Counted from the first letter of the stretch, positions 1 to 10,828 are shown. The stretch: DNA of 64,000 bases from Paratinospora sagittata (GCA_035771175.1 CM069594.1:18180770-18244769); one strand, 5' to 3'. Numbers and translations are program-made. The notes: a model not told the origin generated them from the sequence alone.

Positions 1-722
1 AGTCCTTCCATGATCCTATTCTTGATGTTCCTAATTCCCCTCCTTTTACATGCCACAACCTAATTTGGAAAGCACAAATACCATCAAAGGTCAAATTTTT
101 GGGGTGGGTGGCTTCCCATTGGAAGATAAACACGGGGGATATGGTGCAAAAAAAGTTCCCTCATGTGTTTATCTCCACATTGGTGCTATCTCCGTAATCA
201 GAGTTCAAAGTCAGCTGGTCACATATTTTGGAGTTGTTCTTTCTCTAAAGCGGTTTGGAACAGATGGTGCTTTTGCTTCCCCGTTATGAGTGGAGAGGCT
301 GAGGAGCAGAATATCACCATCTTTCCTTACATGGATAGTGTTCAGCATGAGTGGAAAGAGCATTGGAAGGTGGTTTGTAGGGCGGTGATGTGGTCTCTAT
401 GGAAGGAGCTGAACAAACGAGTGTTTGATGGGGAGGTGTATTCGGATGCTAGAGTGTGGGAGAATTCTCACCTTCTTGCTTCCTTTTGGGTGGCCAATAG
501 TAAGCTATCTAAAGGTTATGGCTTCGGAGATTGGCTTAGAGGATGGGTTAATCAAGATTGGAAACTTGGAACTTGAGATTTTTCTCCAAAAGCTTGGATC
601 GATGGTAGGAAGTCTCGATCTATCCTTCAAAGATGCTTTCAGACCCTCTCGAACACCTTCCCAAAGTTCCTTTTGTCTCCCCGCTTGGTTTCCTAAGTTT
701 GGAGAAGTGAAAATGAAGCTTT
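1..722 (+). pseudogene. Non-LTR (L1-type LINE) ORF2 C-terminal relic
   Basis: Translation across two frames gives the zinc-binding region that follows the reverse transcriptase in plant LINEs. It opens with WKAQIPSKVKFLGW near position 78 and continues with CYLRNQSSKSAGHIFWSC, a C-x2-C..H..C finger in which the second cysteine reads R. The segment VMWSLWKELNKRVF near 390-425 is typical of the spacer before the LINE RNase H. The frame changes between about 150 and 175, so the reading frame is broken. The 5' end lies outside the window and no poly(A) tail is seen. Family assignment is secure; the exact 3' limit is not. Confidence 0.7.
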
Positions 723-797
723 GAATGCCAAAATTGCAACTTATATTTATAGCCCGAGCCATTGAGTCATCTACAAGTCATGTAGTTGGCTAGATTG

Positions 798-801
<4 letters not shown>

Positions 802-842
<41 letters not shown>
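802..842. repeat. (TA)n microsatellite
   Basis: Uninterrupted TA dinucleotide run of about 40 bp just after the LINE relic. Confidence 0.95.
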
Positions 843-845
<3 letters not shown>

Positions 846-1481
846 CAGATTTTTGGGCTCAGTTGACTACAAGCAATGTAGTTGACTACATGAGCCTGAT
901 TTTACCCCCTTTTCACTTAAATTGAAGTTCTTTACAATTTCCCACCTAGGCCCATGTTCCAAACACTTCATACATCTTTAACACCTCAATTCAAGGTTTT
1001 CAAAGATTCAAGGGCCAATGTTTTAAAAATTTGGCTTACATCATGAAGGTTCACCTAGGGTGGAAATGTAGGATGACAACATTTCCCTAGAGCTTGAGTT
1101 CTTTAGCTAAGTTTACTTTTAGGTGCATATAAATCCAAATACGAACAAATTTGCCTCTGAAAGTTGTACAACCAAATAGTTTATTTAAAATAGCAGCTTA
1201 TGAAATTCTTTTAAAAAAGGTAGTTAATTAAATCCTAAATTTAGATGCACATTACAACATTAACAAATCCTTCACCTCAAAAAATGTTAGATACATTTAT
1301 CAACTCACAAACCTCCCGAATATGTTAAATTGTTGTTTACCTTCAATTCTTGTGTCAACAAAAATATAATACAAGAAAAGAATTCAATGCATATACATTA
1401 ACCATTGTTGAAGTCATAAAACATATTTCAGCCCCATCATATTAAATACTTTCAAGTGTTATAAGAGTATAATTATGCTTG

Positions 1482-1665
1482 TTTTAGTATCTCTTGGCAT
1501 ATTTGTGAATAATTTTAACATGTAAGCAGAAATTCTCTAGACTTCTCTATGTTGGCAAATTCTTATAAAAGATCTTCACATGGAATTGGACTTTCCCAAA
1601 TTAATTTCAAATTTTAAGTGATCAAAGCTTAGGGTGAAGAAGAATATCCAATCCTTTGTTAAAAA
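1482..1665 (+). repeat. Dispersed repeat A, copy 1
   Basis: Shares the ordered blocks 'aaattctct', 'ttcacat..aattgga', 'aattaatttcaaattt', 'aagtgatcaaag' and 'ttagggtgaag' with three other places in the window (2540-2695 inverted, 13012-13135, 29458-29610). Copies 1 and 2 face each other about 0.9 kb apart and could be the inverted ends of one roughly 1.2-kb non-autonomous DNA element. No target duplication was established. Confidence 0.55.
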
Positions 1666-2539
1666 TTGACTAAAACTTCTTGTATGACTAGATGTTTATA
1701 TTTTATTTGCTGAATTCAATTGTTTGTTAATTTTAATAGTTAGAAACTGAATGCTTGAAATTAAATGTATGCGGATTAAGTTTTTAATAATGTCTATGAT
1801 AGTTGAAATAATTAATCTATCAAATTTCTAGATTGAGTGATTTTCATTGTTATTCAAATGCATGAGCAAAGGCCTCATGATGATATATAAGCAGTTTCCC
1901 ATTTTTATTTTTCTCTTCTTGTATTAATGATTTATGCATGTTACAGAATTTTTTAAAATATTTTAAATTGGTATGGAGTTCTTTTTCAAAATGTGACATT
2001 CATGCATCATTACTGCTTGGAGGCTTCTCCTCTCACATAAGCAAACTACTTTGATCATGCATTACAAGTTTTAAACCCTTCTCTTAAGAATTTTAAAATC
2101 AACATTAATAATCACATTCTGCACATCATAGGATGGTGGTATTAACTTTTAGTGCAAGATTTTATCATAGTTTATTTGGTTCATTCACTGTTCATAACTC
2201 AATTTAACTTAACAAAGCATTTTCCGATCTAACACTTGAAGGATAAATATCTCTTTATTTTTTTTATTTTGCAAATGATTTTGTTCAATGTCCTAGATTG
2301 TTGACATGAAAGCATGCCATAACTTTTTTGAAATCAATTTCACGACAAAGTCCTCTATACAAAAAGGGACTTCATTGGTCTGCAAACTATTTTAAAACAT
2401 CTTTAGAATTAACATGATCTTCTTTCTAGATGCCCACAAAATATCACATAGAAGAAGTGTTAGTTGAAGTTCCAAGGACCTTTAAGTTGATGAAACATTT
2501 GTCTATAGGAAACAGTGATAGTTCCACATCACCAATGTC

Positions 2540-2695
2540 AAGGTCTATAGGAGTCAAGGACTGAAAATTTGACTTCATCCTAGACTTTGATCACTTAAAA
2601 ATTGGAATTAATTTGACGTGGAGAAGTTTTGTAAAAGTTCGTTAAATTAGAGAAATTAAGAGAATTTTTTGCATAAATGCTAAAATATCTAAATT
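2540..2695 (-). repeat. Dispersed repeat A, copy 2 (inverted)
   Basis: The reverse complement reads 'aaaaaattctcttaatttc', then 'acaaaacttctccac', 'aattaattccaattttt' and 'aagtgatcaaag'. This matches copies 1, 3 and 4 in order and spacing. Confidence 0.55.
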
Positions 2696-3345
2696 TATTG
2701 TAATATAATAGCTTACAGCCCTGTGCGATGCACGGGGTAATTTGATCACACAAAAAGAATGCATAAAAGTATTACCTACTTTACAACATGTTGATAGCAC
2801 AAAGAGTAAACTAAATAAGAAAAAAAATTTATTAATTTCGAGAAAAACGTAGGGTACCTTTCTAGATTTTGCCTTTATAGCATGAAAAATGAAAATTTAG
2901 AAACCTTGCAACTTGTTAAAAAGATGTTGAAATTTGTTCCTTTAAGTATTAAATATAAGAACTACAAAATCCTAGCAAATTTCAATCAATATATATTGAT
3001 TTTGAAACCAAGAAAAATATGAGAAAGAAAATCAAAGAAGCCTATAATGTAACAATAAAATGGCTTGAATTAAAGGCAAGTTAGAATATGAAAGCTTTTT
3101 GAAACTTAAGATATAGCTGCAAACAAACACCATATTAAAGTATATGGACAAATTTATTAGTTCTCATGTTAACTTGGTGAATGAAAATTAACAATAAATA
3201 AAGAAATATCAAGGGATATACTTGTAACCTTCATATAACATTTTCCTTATAAGATTCATATAAAATTATATTTAGAAAAATGCAATAATTGAAAATTAAT
3301 TATTACTTTTTTCGAAAGTTGGGCTGGTATGTTTAAAATACTTTG

Positions 3346-3451
3346 TACGAAAAAGTAAATATATGCGTATATTTTTTGGAAAAGTATAAAATATATAATA
3401 CGAAAAAGTAAATATATGTATATATTTTTTGGGAAAGTATAAAATATATAA
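3346..3451. repeat. Tandem duplication, 53-bp period, two copies
   Basis: The string starting 'tacgaaaaagtaaatatatg' begins at 3346 and again at 3399, followed in both by 'tatattttttgg' and 'aaagtataaaatatata'. Confidence 0.85.
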
Positions 3452-3739
3452 AATTCTTATAGTCTTTATTAATGTTTTAACTAAATTACAGAGAATACAA
3501 TAATGTATCCAAGATGTTCATTAATTATTACCCTCTGCCGCTGTTTAAATTACAAAATTACCAGACCACATTTTTAACTTCTCTCTACCTCCAATGATAA
3601 AGAATTAAAGAGATGTGGCTAGTGTTTATTGGGTAATTGTAGCAACCGTATATTTAAGAACTGTAGGAAAACTGCGCCTATTTGAGCAAACTCTGAAACT
3701 GCTCCTGATAAGGCAACATTTTAAAGTGTCGTAACGTTA

Positions 3740-4372
3740 TGTAGTGGTTACAATGTAGCATTAAATGTTGTAACTTAAAGGCTATACAATGTTTAACTTC
3801 TATTAAAATAGATGTATATTATATTTGTACAAAAAGATGAACAAATATGTACATATCTTTATATAAAAAAGATGTACATATTTCTATATTTATTCATAAT
3901 ATAAGTGTTGCAACTAAATATTTTGTACAAAAAAAGATATGCATATTTGATTAACAAATATATATTAAAAAATTACTGAAAAGATTATGCATAAACTACA
4001 ACTTCTAAAAATACTGAGTAACCACAACCTCGAAAAGCAGTTATGAACCTTAAAATAAGAATCAACCCGTTGAAACATCAAATACACTAAGAGAAAAAAA
4101 GAAAAGAAAAAATTGAGTAACAACAATAACAAAAAAGAAAGGTTGTTAATTTCAATCGTTAAGAACAACCCACGAAAAAAAAAGAAAAAAAGAGAAAGAG
4201 AACGAAGAGATGTGTTGAAGGCAGAAAGTCGGAAAGAAAGCCAGAAGTCATTACAAAAGAAAATCCACGTCATAAATTGCCACGTGTCGTAATGTATTCA
4301 TTAGATAGCCGAAAAACGTGGTTGGGAGCAGTTACAATGTAGCATTTTACTTCTATTAGAATAGATTCTGAA
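3740..4372 (+). repeat. Direct repeat pair (3740-3812 and 4325-4372)
   Basis: Both places contain 'gttacaatgtagcatt' followed by 'acttctatta' and 'aatagat'. The intervening sequence is simple A-rich DNA. The pair may be termini of an old insertion; the family is not identified. Confidence 0.4.
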
Positions 4373-4582
4373 AAACATAAATAAACAATTTTAATGCATA
4401 AAAATATCTATAAATTACCTAACAAAATTGATCTTGTTAAGTCGATTGATGAAATTTGAAATGGTGGATTCCGGTCTCTTGATTTCCTTTCAGCATTTTG
4501 ATTTTCAATTTTTTGGTGGGTTGATGCTAAACTATTTAATTTTCTAGCTTGACATTTTTCCTTGCCTAATTCTCTAGCTTAA

Positions 4583-4839
4583 TGTTGAGATTTGTTTCCT
4601 ATTGTTGATAGATTTGTTTCCTGTACAAAATTATTTCCTTAAGGATTTATTTCCTTTAAGGAATATAGCAGTTACTAAAATTGTAAATGTAGCCATAAGT
4701 ACATAGCCCTGTATGTCTATATATATGGAGTCCCTCCATTAAGACATTACACAAGAATAAAGATCCTTTCTCTTCTCCCGTGGATGTAGGCCATAAAGCC
4801 GAACCACGTTATATCTTTGTGTATTTTATTATTTTAACA
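4583..4839 (+). repeat. copia-1 5' LTR
   Basis: 257 bp, starting TGTTGAGATTT and ending TATTTTAACA (TG..CA). A TATA-like run lies at 4718-4726 and an AATAAA polyadenylation signal at 4756-4761. It carries the 'cttctcccgtggatgtaggc' block common to plant copia LTRs. Confidence 0.95.
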
Positions 4840-4852
4840 TGGTATCAGAGCC
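4840..4852 (+). promoter_or_regulatory. Primer binding site of copia-1 (initiator Met tRNA)
   Basis: TGGTATCAGAGCC directly follows the 5' LTR. It is complementary to the 3' end of plant initiator methionyl-tRNA, the usual primer of plant copia elements. Confidence 0.9.
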
Positions 4853-4899
4853 CTAGTTTTTATTACTGGGAAATCTGTTTCGGCCTTCATCGCCGGAAT

Positions 4900-5600
4900 C
4901 ATCATTGTCGGCCTTCATCGCCGTAGCTGCCGGAATCCTCCATCTTCATCACTGTTGCTGCTGCTCGTTGCATCTCCGCTGCCGCCGCTGTGTATTCGAG
5001 ACACTGGTTATCGTCTTCCTTTTCGTCGATCTGCAAGGCAAATCGCGCCTGCACTGTTCATCGTCACTGTTCATCGTCACTGTTAATCGTCTTTTTTTCG
5101 ATCTGCAACTGTTTTCGTCTGCAACTGTTGCTGTTCATCGTTTCACTGTTCATCGTCTTCTTCGTCTGGTTCGTGCGATTCATCATCTTCCATTTCCATC
5201 GCCATCGTTTCATTCACATCGCCTGCAACTGGTTCGTGCGATTCATCATCTTCCATCTGCAACTGGTTCGTCGTCTCTGCAACTGTTCACTCGCAACTCA
5301 AATCAACCTTCACCTTCGTCATCTCTTCTTCTTTCTTCTTCATCGCACATCGCGAACTGGTTCGCCTGCAACTGCAAACGCATCGCGATCACTGTTCACT
5401 GCACCTTCTTCTTCCAATCGCGATCACTGTTCACTCGCGATCACTGTTCATCCGCGATCACTGTTCACTGTTCACTCGTGATCACTGTTCACTGTTCCTT
5501 CTTCAATCAATCGCGATTACTGTTCACTGTTCCTTCTTCTTTCAATCGCGATTACTGATTACTGTTCACTGTTCGATCTATCTTCGTCTTCAACTGTCTG
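4900..5600 (+). repeat. Repetitive untranslated leader of copia-1
   Basis: The leader is made of short degenerate motifs around 'cgcgatcactgttcact' and 'catcttcc.tctgcaactgg', densest at 5380-5575. Open frames through it (for example 4905-5558) are S/H/F/L-rich translations of these repeats and are not counted as genes. Copia-3 has a related leader with 'gaccttcatcgcc' blocks. Confidence 0.75.
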
Positions 5601-5634
5601 TTTCTTCTTCTTCTTCACATCTCTGAAGAACGAC

Positions 5635-5661
5635 AAAAAAAAAAAAAAAAAAAAAAAAAAA
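5635..5661 (+). promoter_or_regulatory. Poly(A) tract abutting the gag-pol start codon
   Basis: Twenty-seven A residues run directly into the ATG at 5662. Copia-2 has a 19-nt A tract on its coding strand (24136-24154) just upstream of its own start, so the feature is shared between copies. This supports 5662 as the true start. A role in translation is an inference. Confidence 0.6.
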
Positions 5662-8600
5662 ATGTCGGTTACTTCCGAAACAGTGCAGATAGAAGAAACA
5701 GTTGATAAAATAGAGAAAGGAGAACTACCGAACATTCAAGCCGCCTACAGACTTGATGGAAAAAATTATTTGAAGTGGTCTCAGCTGGTACGTACTTTTC
5801 TGAAGGGCAGAGGAAAACTAAGTCATCTTCTGGGCACTGGACCTACACCCGGAGACCCTAAGTTTAGGGCGTGGGATAACGAAGATGCTTCTATAATGGC
5901 ATGGCTATGGAATTCAATGGCGCCAAATATTAGCGATACATGCATGTTTCTAACTACTGCCAAAGACATTTGGGATGCCGTTCATCAGACATACTCTAAG
6001 GCCCATGATGCAGCCCAAGGGTATGAAATCAAAGTGAAAGTTGGAACAACAAAACAAGGCAACATGACAGTTACTGAATATGCCAATGTCTTGAAAAATC
6101 TCTGGCAAGAACTTGACCATTATAGGTGTATTGAGACTAAATGCCCTGCAGATGCTGTAATTTTAAAAAACTATATTGAGAAGGATCGAGTCTATGACTT
6201 CTTGGCTGGACTCAATGCAGAGTTTGATCAAGTAAGAGTTCAAACTCTCAGCAAAGAGTTACTAACTCTGAATGAGACTATCTCTGCTATCCGGACTGAA
6301 GAAAGCAGAAGAAATGTTATGCTCACACCTCAGAAGTTGGAAGCCTCAGCTATGATCGCCAATCGGGGAAATGATCAGAGGACACACACTCCGCGCGCTG
6401 AATCATCAAAGGTCCCAAATCGAGACAATAGGGACAATCTAAGGTGTACTTATTGTCAGAAGACTAGACATACAAGGGAGAAGTGTTGGAAACTTCATGG
6501 CAAGCCTTCAACTTCCAGTAAAGACTGGGGTTACAACGGAGGACAGCAGAAAACCAGTGGTCACGCACATCTGTCTACTGAACCAACAATTGCAGCCTCC
6601 CCGGTGACAGACGGATTCAGCCAAGACGATATTGAAAGATTAAAATCTTTGCTTGGCACTCTTGACAAACCCTCAGGTACCTGTTCATTGGCCCATTCAG
6701 GTAATTTTCCTATTTCTATTGGATTTAACGTCTCGGATAAATCTTTTGCTAACTCTTGGGTTATAGATTCTGGTGCTACTGATCACATGACCAATTCTCC
6801 CAATATATTTCATACCTACAACCCATGTCCTAGTAGTCGGAAAATAGCCACAGCTGATGGATCATTAACCACAGTTGCTGGTATAGGTGATGTTCACATC
6901 AGCCCCACCCTTACACTCAGAAATGTTCTTCATGTTCCTAAACTATCTACCAATCTTATCTCTATTAAAAAATTGACCCATGATCTGAGTTGTAATGTGA
7001 CCTTCTTCCCTACTTACTGTGCATTTCAGGACCAGGACTTGGGGACGATGATTGGACATGCTAAGGAACAGGACGGGTTGTATTACCTTGAGACACCAGT
7101 ACATCCTATCAAGAGTACCACTTCATTTCTCTCTGAGCACAAACTTTCCAATAAAGAAAAGCTATGGCTCCATCATCGCCGCCTTGGCCATCCTTCTTTT
7201 CAATCTCTTAAAATCATGTTTCCTTTTTTGTTTAAATCTCTGAATGTTGAAGATTTTCATTGTGAAGTGTGTGAACTTGCGAAACACAAACGTATATCTT
7301 TTCCACTTAGCAATGACAAAAGTTCAGATCCTTTTGATCTCATTCATAGTGATATTTGGGGTCCTTCTCCAATCCCTAATGTTTCTGGAGCGCGATGGTT
7401 TGTGTCATTCATTGATGATTGTACTAGAGTCTCGTGGATATTCTTATTAAAACAAAAATCCGATGTGAGCTTTATTCTCCCTACCTTCCATAACATGATA
7501 CACACCCAGTTTGGTGCTAAAATCAAGATATTTCGATCTGACAATGCTCGCGACTATTTTAATCAAACATTGACCAATTACTTCCAAACTGAGGGGATCA
7601 TTCATGAATCATCCTGTGTTCACACTCCACAACAAAATGGAGTTGCTGAAAGAAAAAACGGTCACCTACTTGATACAACCCGAGCCTTTTTATTTCAGCA
7701 TAATATGCCTAAGTCCTATTGGGGGGAAGCTGTCCTTACTGCAACACATCTTATTAACCGTCTACCATCCCGGACCCTTGATTTCAAAAGTCCTATGGAA
7801 AAGCTACGTCAATTTTATCTAAAGCTTAAAATCTCCAATAATCTTATACCTAAAATATTCGGGTGTGTTTCATTTGTCCATGTTCACCAACCCAACAGGG
7901 GAAAGTTGGACCCTAGAGCTCTTAAGTGTGTTTTTGTCGGATACTCTTCCACTCAAAAGGGATATAAATGCTATCATCCGCCATCAAAGAAATTCTTTGT
8001 CTCAGCCGATGTCACTTTCTATGAACCTGAGCCCTATTTTACCGCTCCTTCTCTTCCGGGGGAGAATGTCATCATGGAAGATAAGGATCGGAACTCCCTT
8101 GATAACCCTTTTGACCTTTTTGACCCCTTTACTCTCCAACAAACCAAACCTGAATCTCCCACAACCCCTGTACCCAATGACGAACCTAAGGATCGGATGA
8201 CTGGACAAGTGTACTCAAGGAATAAAGCCGCAGCTCCTGAACCAATGCAAGCTCAAGAATCTGAACCAATCCCTGAGACTGAGGTAACAAACCCTGAACC
8301 CTCCTTACAAATTTCATTAGTTCCTGAAACTAACAATGATCTTTTAGCCTCTGACAATGACCTTCCCATTGCCATTAGAAAGGGAACAAGGGAATGCACT
8401 AAACATCCCTTGTATCCATTATCTCATGTTGTATCCTTTGAGAAGTTCTCACAAACCCATAAGAGTATCCTTACCAGCCTAAATAATATTCAGACTCCTA
8501 CGTCATTATCCGAGGCTTTATCTAATACAAATTGGAAACAAGCTATGAATGTGGAAATGGAAGCCTTGGAGAAAAATACAACATGGGAGTTGGTAGACTT

Positions 8601-10026
8601 GCCTCCAGGAAAGAAACCTGTTGGATGCAAATGGGTTTATACAGTAAAATACAAAGCAGATGGGTCACTAGAGCGCTACAAGGCAAGATTGGTAGCCAAA
8701 GGATATACTCAGACATATGGTGTGGACTATCAAGAGACATTTGCTCCAGTTGCAAAAATGAATACTGTGAGACTTCTTTTGTCATTGGCAGCTAATTATG
8801 ACTGGGATCTGCAACAATTTGATGTAAAAAACGCATTTTTACATGGGGATTTAGAGGAAGAAATCTATATGGAAGTACCTCCAGGATTTGGCACCACAGA
8901 TAAAGTGTGCAAATTAAAAAAGGCCCTGTATGGACTTAAGCAATCTCCAAGGGCATGGTTTGGTCGGTTTGCCAAAGTAATGACAAGTATGGGATATAAA
9001 CAAAGCCAAGGAGATCACACTTTGTTTATTAAGCACTCGACTTCAGGGGGAGTTACAGCTCTATTAGTGTATGTTGATGACATCATCATTACAGGAAACA
9101 ATGAGAACGAGAGACAAAACTTGAAGCGGTGTTTGACCGAAGAATTTGAGATCAAGGAATTAGGGAGATTGAAATACTTCCTAGGGATTGAAGTGGCACA
9201 CTCTAAACATGGAATCTTTATCTCTCAACAGAAGTACATTACAGACCTTCTTAAAGAAACAGGGAAACTAGCATGCAAACCAATGAATACTCCTATTGAT
9301 CTTAATCACAAGCTTGGAGAAGCTGAAGAAGCGCCGACTGTTAATAAAGAGACGTATCAAAGACTAGTAGGAAGACTCATCTATCTCTCTCACACAAGAC
9401 CTGATATTGCATATGCAGTGAGTGTAATAAGTCAGTTCATGCACAATCCTAAAGATATTCATTTGCAGGCGGCTAATCGCGTTCTACAGTATCTTAAAGG
9501 GACTCCAGGACAGGGTATCTTATTTAAACGACACACAGGAATGGTTCTTGAAGCATATACTGATTCAGACTATGCTGGTTCAGTAGTTGACAGAAGATCA
9601 ACTACTGGATATTGTACGTTTCTTGGTGGGAATTTGGTGACATGGCGAAGTAAAAAACAGAATGTAGTGGCCAGATCTAGTGCTGAAGCAGAATTCCGAG
9701 CAATGGCACAAGGGGTTTGTGAGTTATTATGGTTGCAGATAATTTTAACAGATTTGAAAATACACTGGGATGGCCCTATGAGACTCTATTGTGACAATAA
9801 ATCTGCAATTAGCATTGCCCATAACCCAGTTCAACATGATCGAACCAAGCATATAGAGATTGATAGACACTTTATTAAAGAGAAGCTTGATAGTGGGTTG
9901 ATCTGTACTCCATATATGTCTACCAATAATCAGCTCGCCGATATGCTCACTAAAGGGTTAAATCATACTGCATTTCAAGCAAATGTGTCCAAGCTGGGAA
10001 TGGTAAACCTTTATTCACCAGCTTGA
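5662..10026 (+). CDS. copia-1 gag-pol polyprotein (1454 aa)
   Basis: One open frame encodes the whole copia polyprotein. Gag comes first (GKNYLKWSQLVRTFLKGRG near residue 35), with a zinc knuckle CTYCQKTRHTREKC at about 262-275. The aspartic protease motif DSGATDHM starts at 369. The pre-integrase zinc region contains HRRLGHPSF near 505. Integrase shows D564, D627 and E663, the D-35-E spacing of an active core, with PQQNGVAERKN. Reverse transcriptase has RYKARLVAKGYTQ, FDVKNAFLHGDL and YVDD at 1137-1140. RNase H has YTDSDYAG (D1301), SSAEAEF (E1342) and YCDN (D1378). Length and domain order are normal for the family, all catalytic residues looked for are present, and there are no internal stops. 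The product would form cytoplasmic virus-like particles, copy the element RNA into DNA and integrate it. Confidence 0.95.
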   Translation: MSVTSETVQIEETVDKIEKGELPNIQAAYRLDGKNYLKWSQLVRTFLKGRGKLSHLLGTGPTPGDPKFRAWDNEDASIMAWLWNSMAPNISDTCMFLTTAKDIWDAVHQTYSKAHDAAQGYEIKVKVGTTKQGNMTVTEYANVLKNLWQELDHYRCIETKCPADAVILKNYIEKDRVYDFLAGLNAEFDQVRVQTLSKELLTLNETISAIRTEESRRNVMLTPQKLEASAMIANRGNDQRTHTPRAESSKVPNRDNRDNLRCTYCQKTRHTREKCWKLHGKPSTSSKDWGYNGGQQKTSGHAHLSTEPTIAASPVTDGFSQDDIERLKSLLGTLDKPSGTCSLAHSGNFPISIGFNVSDKSFANSWVIDSGATDHMTNSPNIFHTYNPCPSSRKIATADGSLTTVAGIGDVHISPTLTLRNVLHVPKLSTNLISIKKLTHDLSCNVTFFPTYCAFQDQDLGTMIGHAKEQDGLYYLETPVHPIKSTTSFLSEHKLSNKEKLWLHHRRLGHPSFQSLKIMFPFLFKSLNVEDFHCEVCELAKHKRISFPLSNDKSSDPFDLIHSDIWGPSPIPNVSGARWFVSFIDDCTRVSWIFLLKQKSDVSFILPTFHNMIHTQFGAKIKIFRSDNARDYFNQTLTNYFQTEGIIHESSCVHTPQQNGVAERKNGHLLDTTRAFLFQHNMPKSYWGEAVLTATHLINRLPSRTLDFKSPMEKLRQFYLKLKISNNLIPKIFGCVSFVHVHQPNRGKLDPRALKCVFVGYSSTQKGYKCYHPPSKKFFVSADVTFYEPEPYFTAPSLPGENVIMEDKDRNSLDNPFDLFDPFTLQQTKPESPTTPVPNDEPKDRMTGQVYSRNKAAAPEPMQAQESEPIPETEVTNPEPSLQISLVPETNNDLLASDNDLPIAIRKGTRECTKHPLYPLSHVVSFEKFSQTHKSILTSLNNIQTPTSLSEALSNTNWKQAMNVEMEALEKNTTWELVDLPPGKKPVGCKWVYTVKYKADGSLERYKARLVAKGYTQTYGVDYQETFAPVAKMNTVRLLLSLAANYDWDLQQFDVKNAFLHGDLEEEIYMEVPPGFGTTDKVCKLKKALYGLKQSPRAWFGRFAKVMTSMGYKQSQGDHTLFIKHSTSGGVTALLVYVDDIIITGNNENERQNLKRCLTEEFEIKELGRLKYFLGIEVAHSKHGIFISQQKYITDLLKETGKLACKPMNTPIDLNHKLGEAEEAPTVNKETYQRLVGRLIYLSHTRPDIAYAVSVISQFMHNPKDIHLQAANRVLQYLKGTPGQGILFKRHTGMVLEAYTDSDYAGSVVDRRSTTGYCTFLGGNLVTWRSKKQNVVARSSAEAEFRAMAQGVCELLWLQIILTDLKIHWDGPMRLYCDNKSAISIAHNPVQHDRTKHIEIDRHFIKEKLDSGLICTPYMSTNNQLADMLTKGLNHTAFQANVSKLGMVNLYSPA

Positions 10027-10033
10027 GGGGGAG
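10021..10033 (+). other. Polypurine tract of copia-1
   Basis: GCTTGAGGGGGAG overlaps the end of gag-pol and abuts the 3' LTR at 10034. It primes plus-strand DNA synthesis in LTR elements. The same 'cttgagggggagtg' occurs in copia-3 at 35825-35838. Confidence 0.9.
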
Positions 10034-10302
10034 TGTTGAGATTTGTTTCCTATTGTTGATAGATTTGTTTCCTGTACAGAATTATTTCCTTAAGGATTTA
10101 TTTCCTTTAAGGAATATAGCAGTTACTAAAATTGTAAATGTAGCCATAAGTACATAGCCCTGTATGTCACACCCCGCAGGATGTGATGAGTACTCTACCC
10201 CTCAACCACACAGGTCTATTGGGAGCACTCCAGCCGTTACATACCACATAATATTGTCACACCCCAGTACACAGCACACCGCAGCGTCTAGTAACCCCGG
10301 GA

Positions 10303-10409
10303 TCATTTGTCCATACTATTCACTCATGAATAGTACAGGGCCTCCCCCAAGTTCGAACTCGCAACCTCCCTTAAGGAGTTAGAATTCGCAACTTGAGTAA
10401 CCACTGAGC
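10303..10409 (-). repeat. Single arm of the foldback palindrome
   Basis: The segment from 'atcatttgtccatactattc' to 'gtaaccactgagc' repeats, in direct orientation, the left arm of the palindrome at 10410-10674. It therefore carries one unpaired copy of the tRNA-like unit, read on the minus strand. Confidence 0.7.
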
Positions 10410-10674
10410 GCAGCTGGTCTACATCGAAACGATTATTTGTCCCTACTATTCCCTCATGAATAGTAAAGGGCCTCCCCCAAGTTCGAACTCGCAACCTCCC
10501 TTAAGGAGTTAGAATTCGCAACTTGAGTAACCACTGAGCCAATGGTTCAGTGGCTACTCAAGTTGCGAATTCTAACTCCTTAAGGGAGGTTGCGAGTTCG
10601 AACTTGGGGGAGGCCCTTTACTATTCATGAGGGAATAGTAGGGACAAATAATCGTTTCGATGTAGACCAGCTGC
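10410..10674. repeat. 265-bp palindrome with divergent tRNA-like units
   Basis: The left arm starts GCAGCTGGTCTACATCG and the right arm ends CGATGTAGACCAGCTGC; the centre is near 10542. Reading outward from the centre on either strand gives a box A-like TGGTTCAGTGG, then a box B-like GAGTTCGAACTTGG about 50 bp later. This is the layout of a tRNA-derived Pol III promoter. Confidence 0.85.
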
Positions 10675-10786
10675 GGTTGGGTTGCTACATGGCGATATGA
10701 CAATATTATGTGGTACTATGGCTGGGGTATGCGTACCCATCACATCCCGGGGGTACTAGACACTGCGGTGTGCTGTGTACTGGGGT

Positions 10787-10828
10787 GTGACAAAAAGGCC
10801 TTATGTATACATAAGGCCTTTTTGTCAC
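10787..10828. repeat. 42-bp perfect palindrome
   Basis: GTGACAAAAAGGCCTTATG is followed by its exact reverse complement around the centre TA/TA at 10807-10808. It joins the two sub-elements of the insertion and would extrude as a long hairpin. Confidence 0.95.

Larger units (their letters stand above)
843..4577. other. AT-rich intergenic stretch without a recognisable gene
   Basis: No reading frame here resembles a protein; the 102-codon minus-strand frame at 3965-4273 is low-complexity F/L-rich sequence. The stretch holds two inverted copies of dispersed repeat A, a 53-bp tandem duplication and a direct repeat pair (listed separately). Near 2719-2737 there is a short imperfect stem-loop of the form CCCTGTGCGATGCACGGGG; a weaker related sequence lies near 12855-12890. 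Confidence 0.6.

Noticed and set aside
2719..2737. Stem-loop of CCCTGTGCGATGCACGGGG as a Helitron 3' hairpin
   Set aside because: No CTRR end within the expected distance and no matching 5' end; the motif is common in plant spacers.
4905..5558. 217-codon open frame in the copia-1 leader
   Set aside because: It translates short tandem repeats into S/H/F/L-rich sequence, overlaps the primer site-to-gag leader and has no domain.
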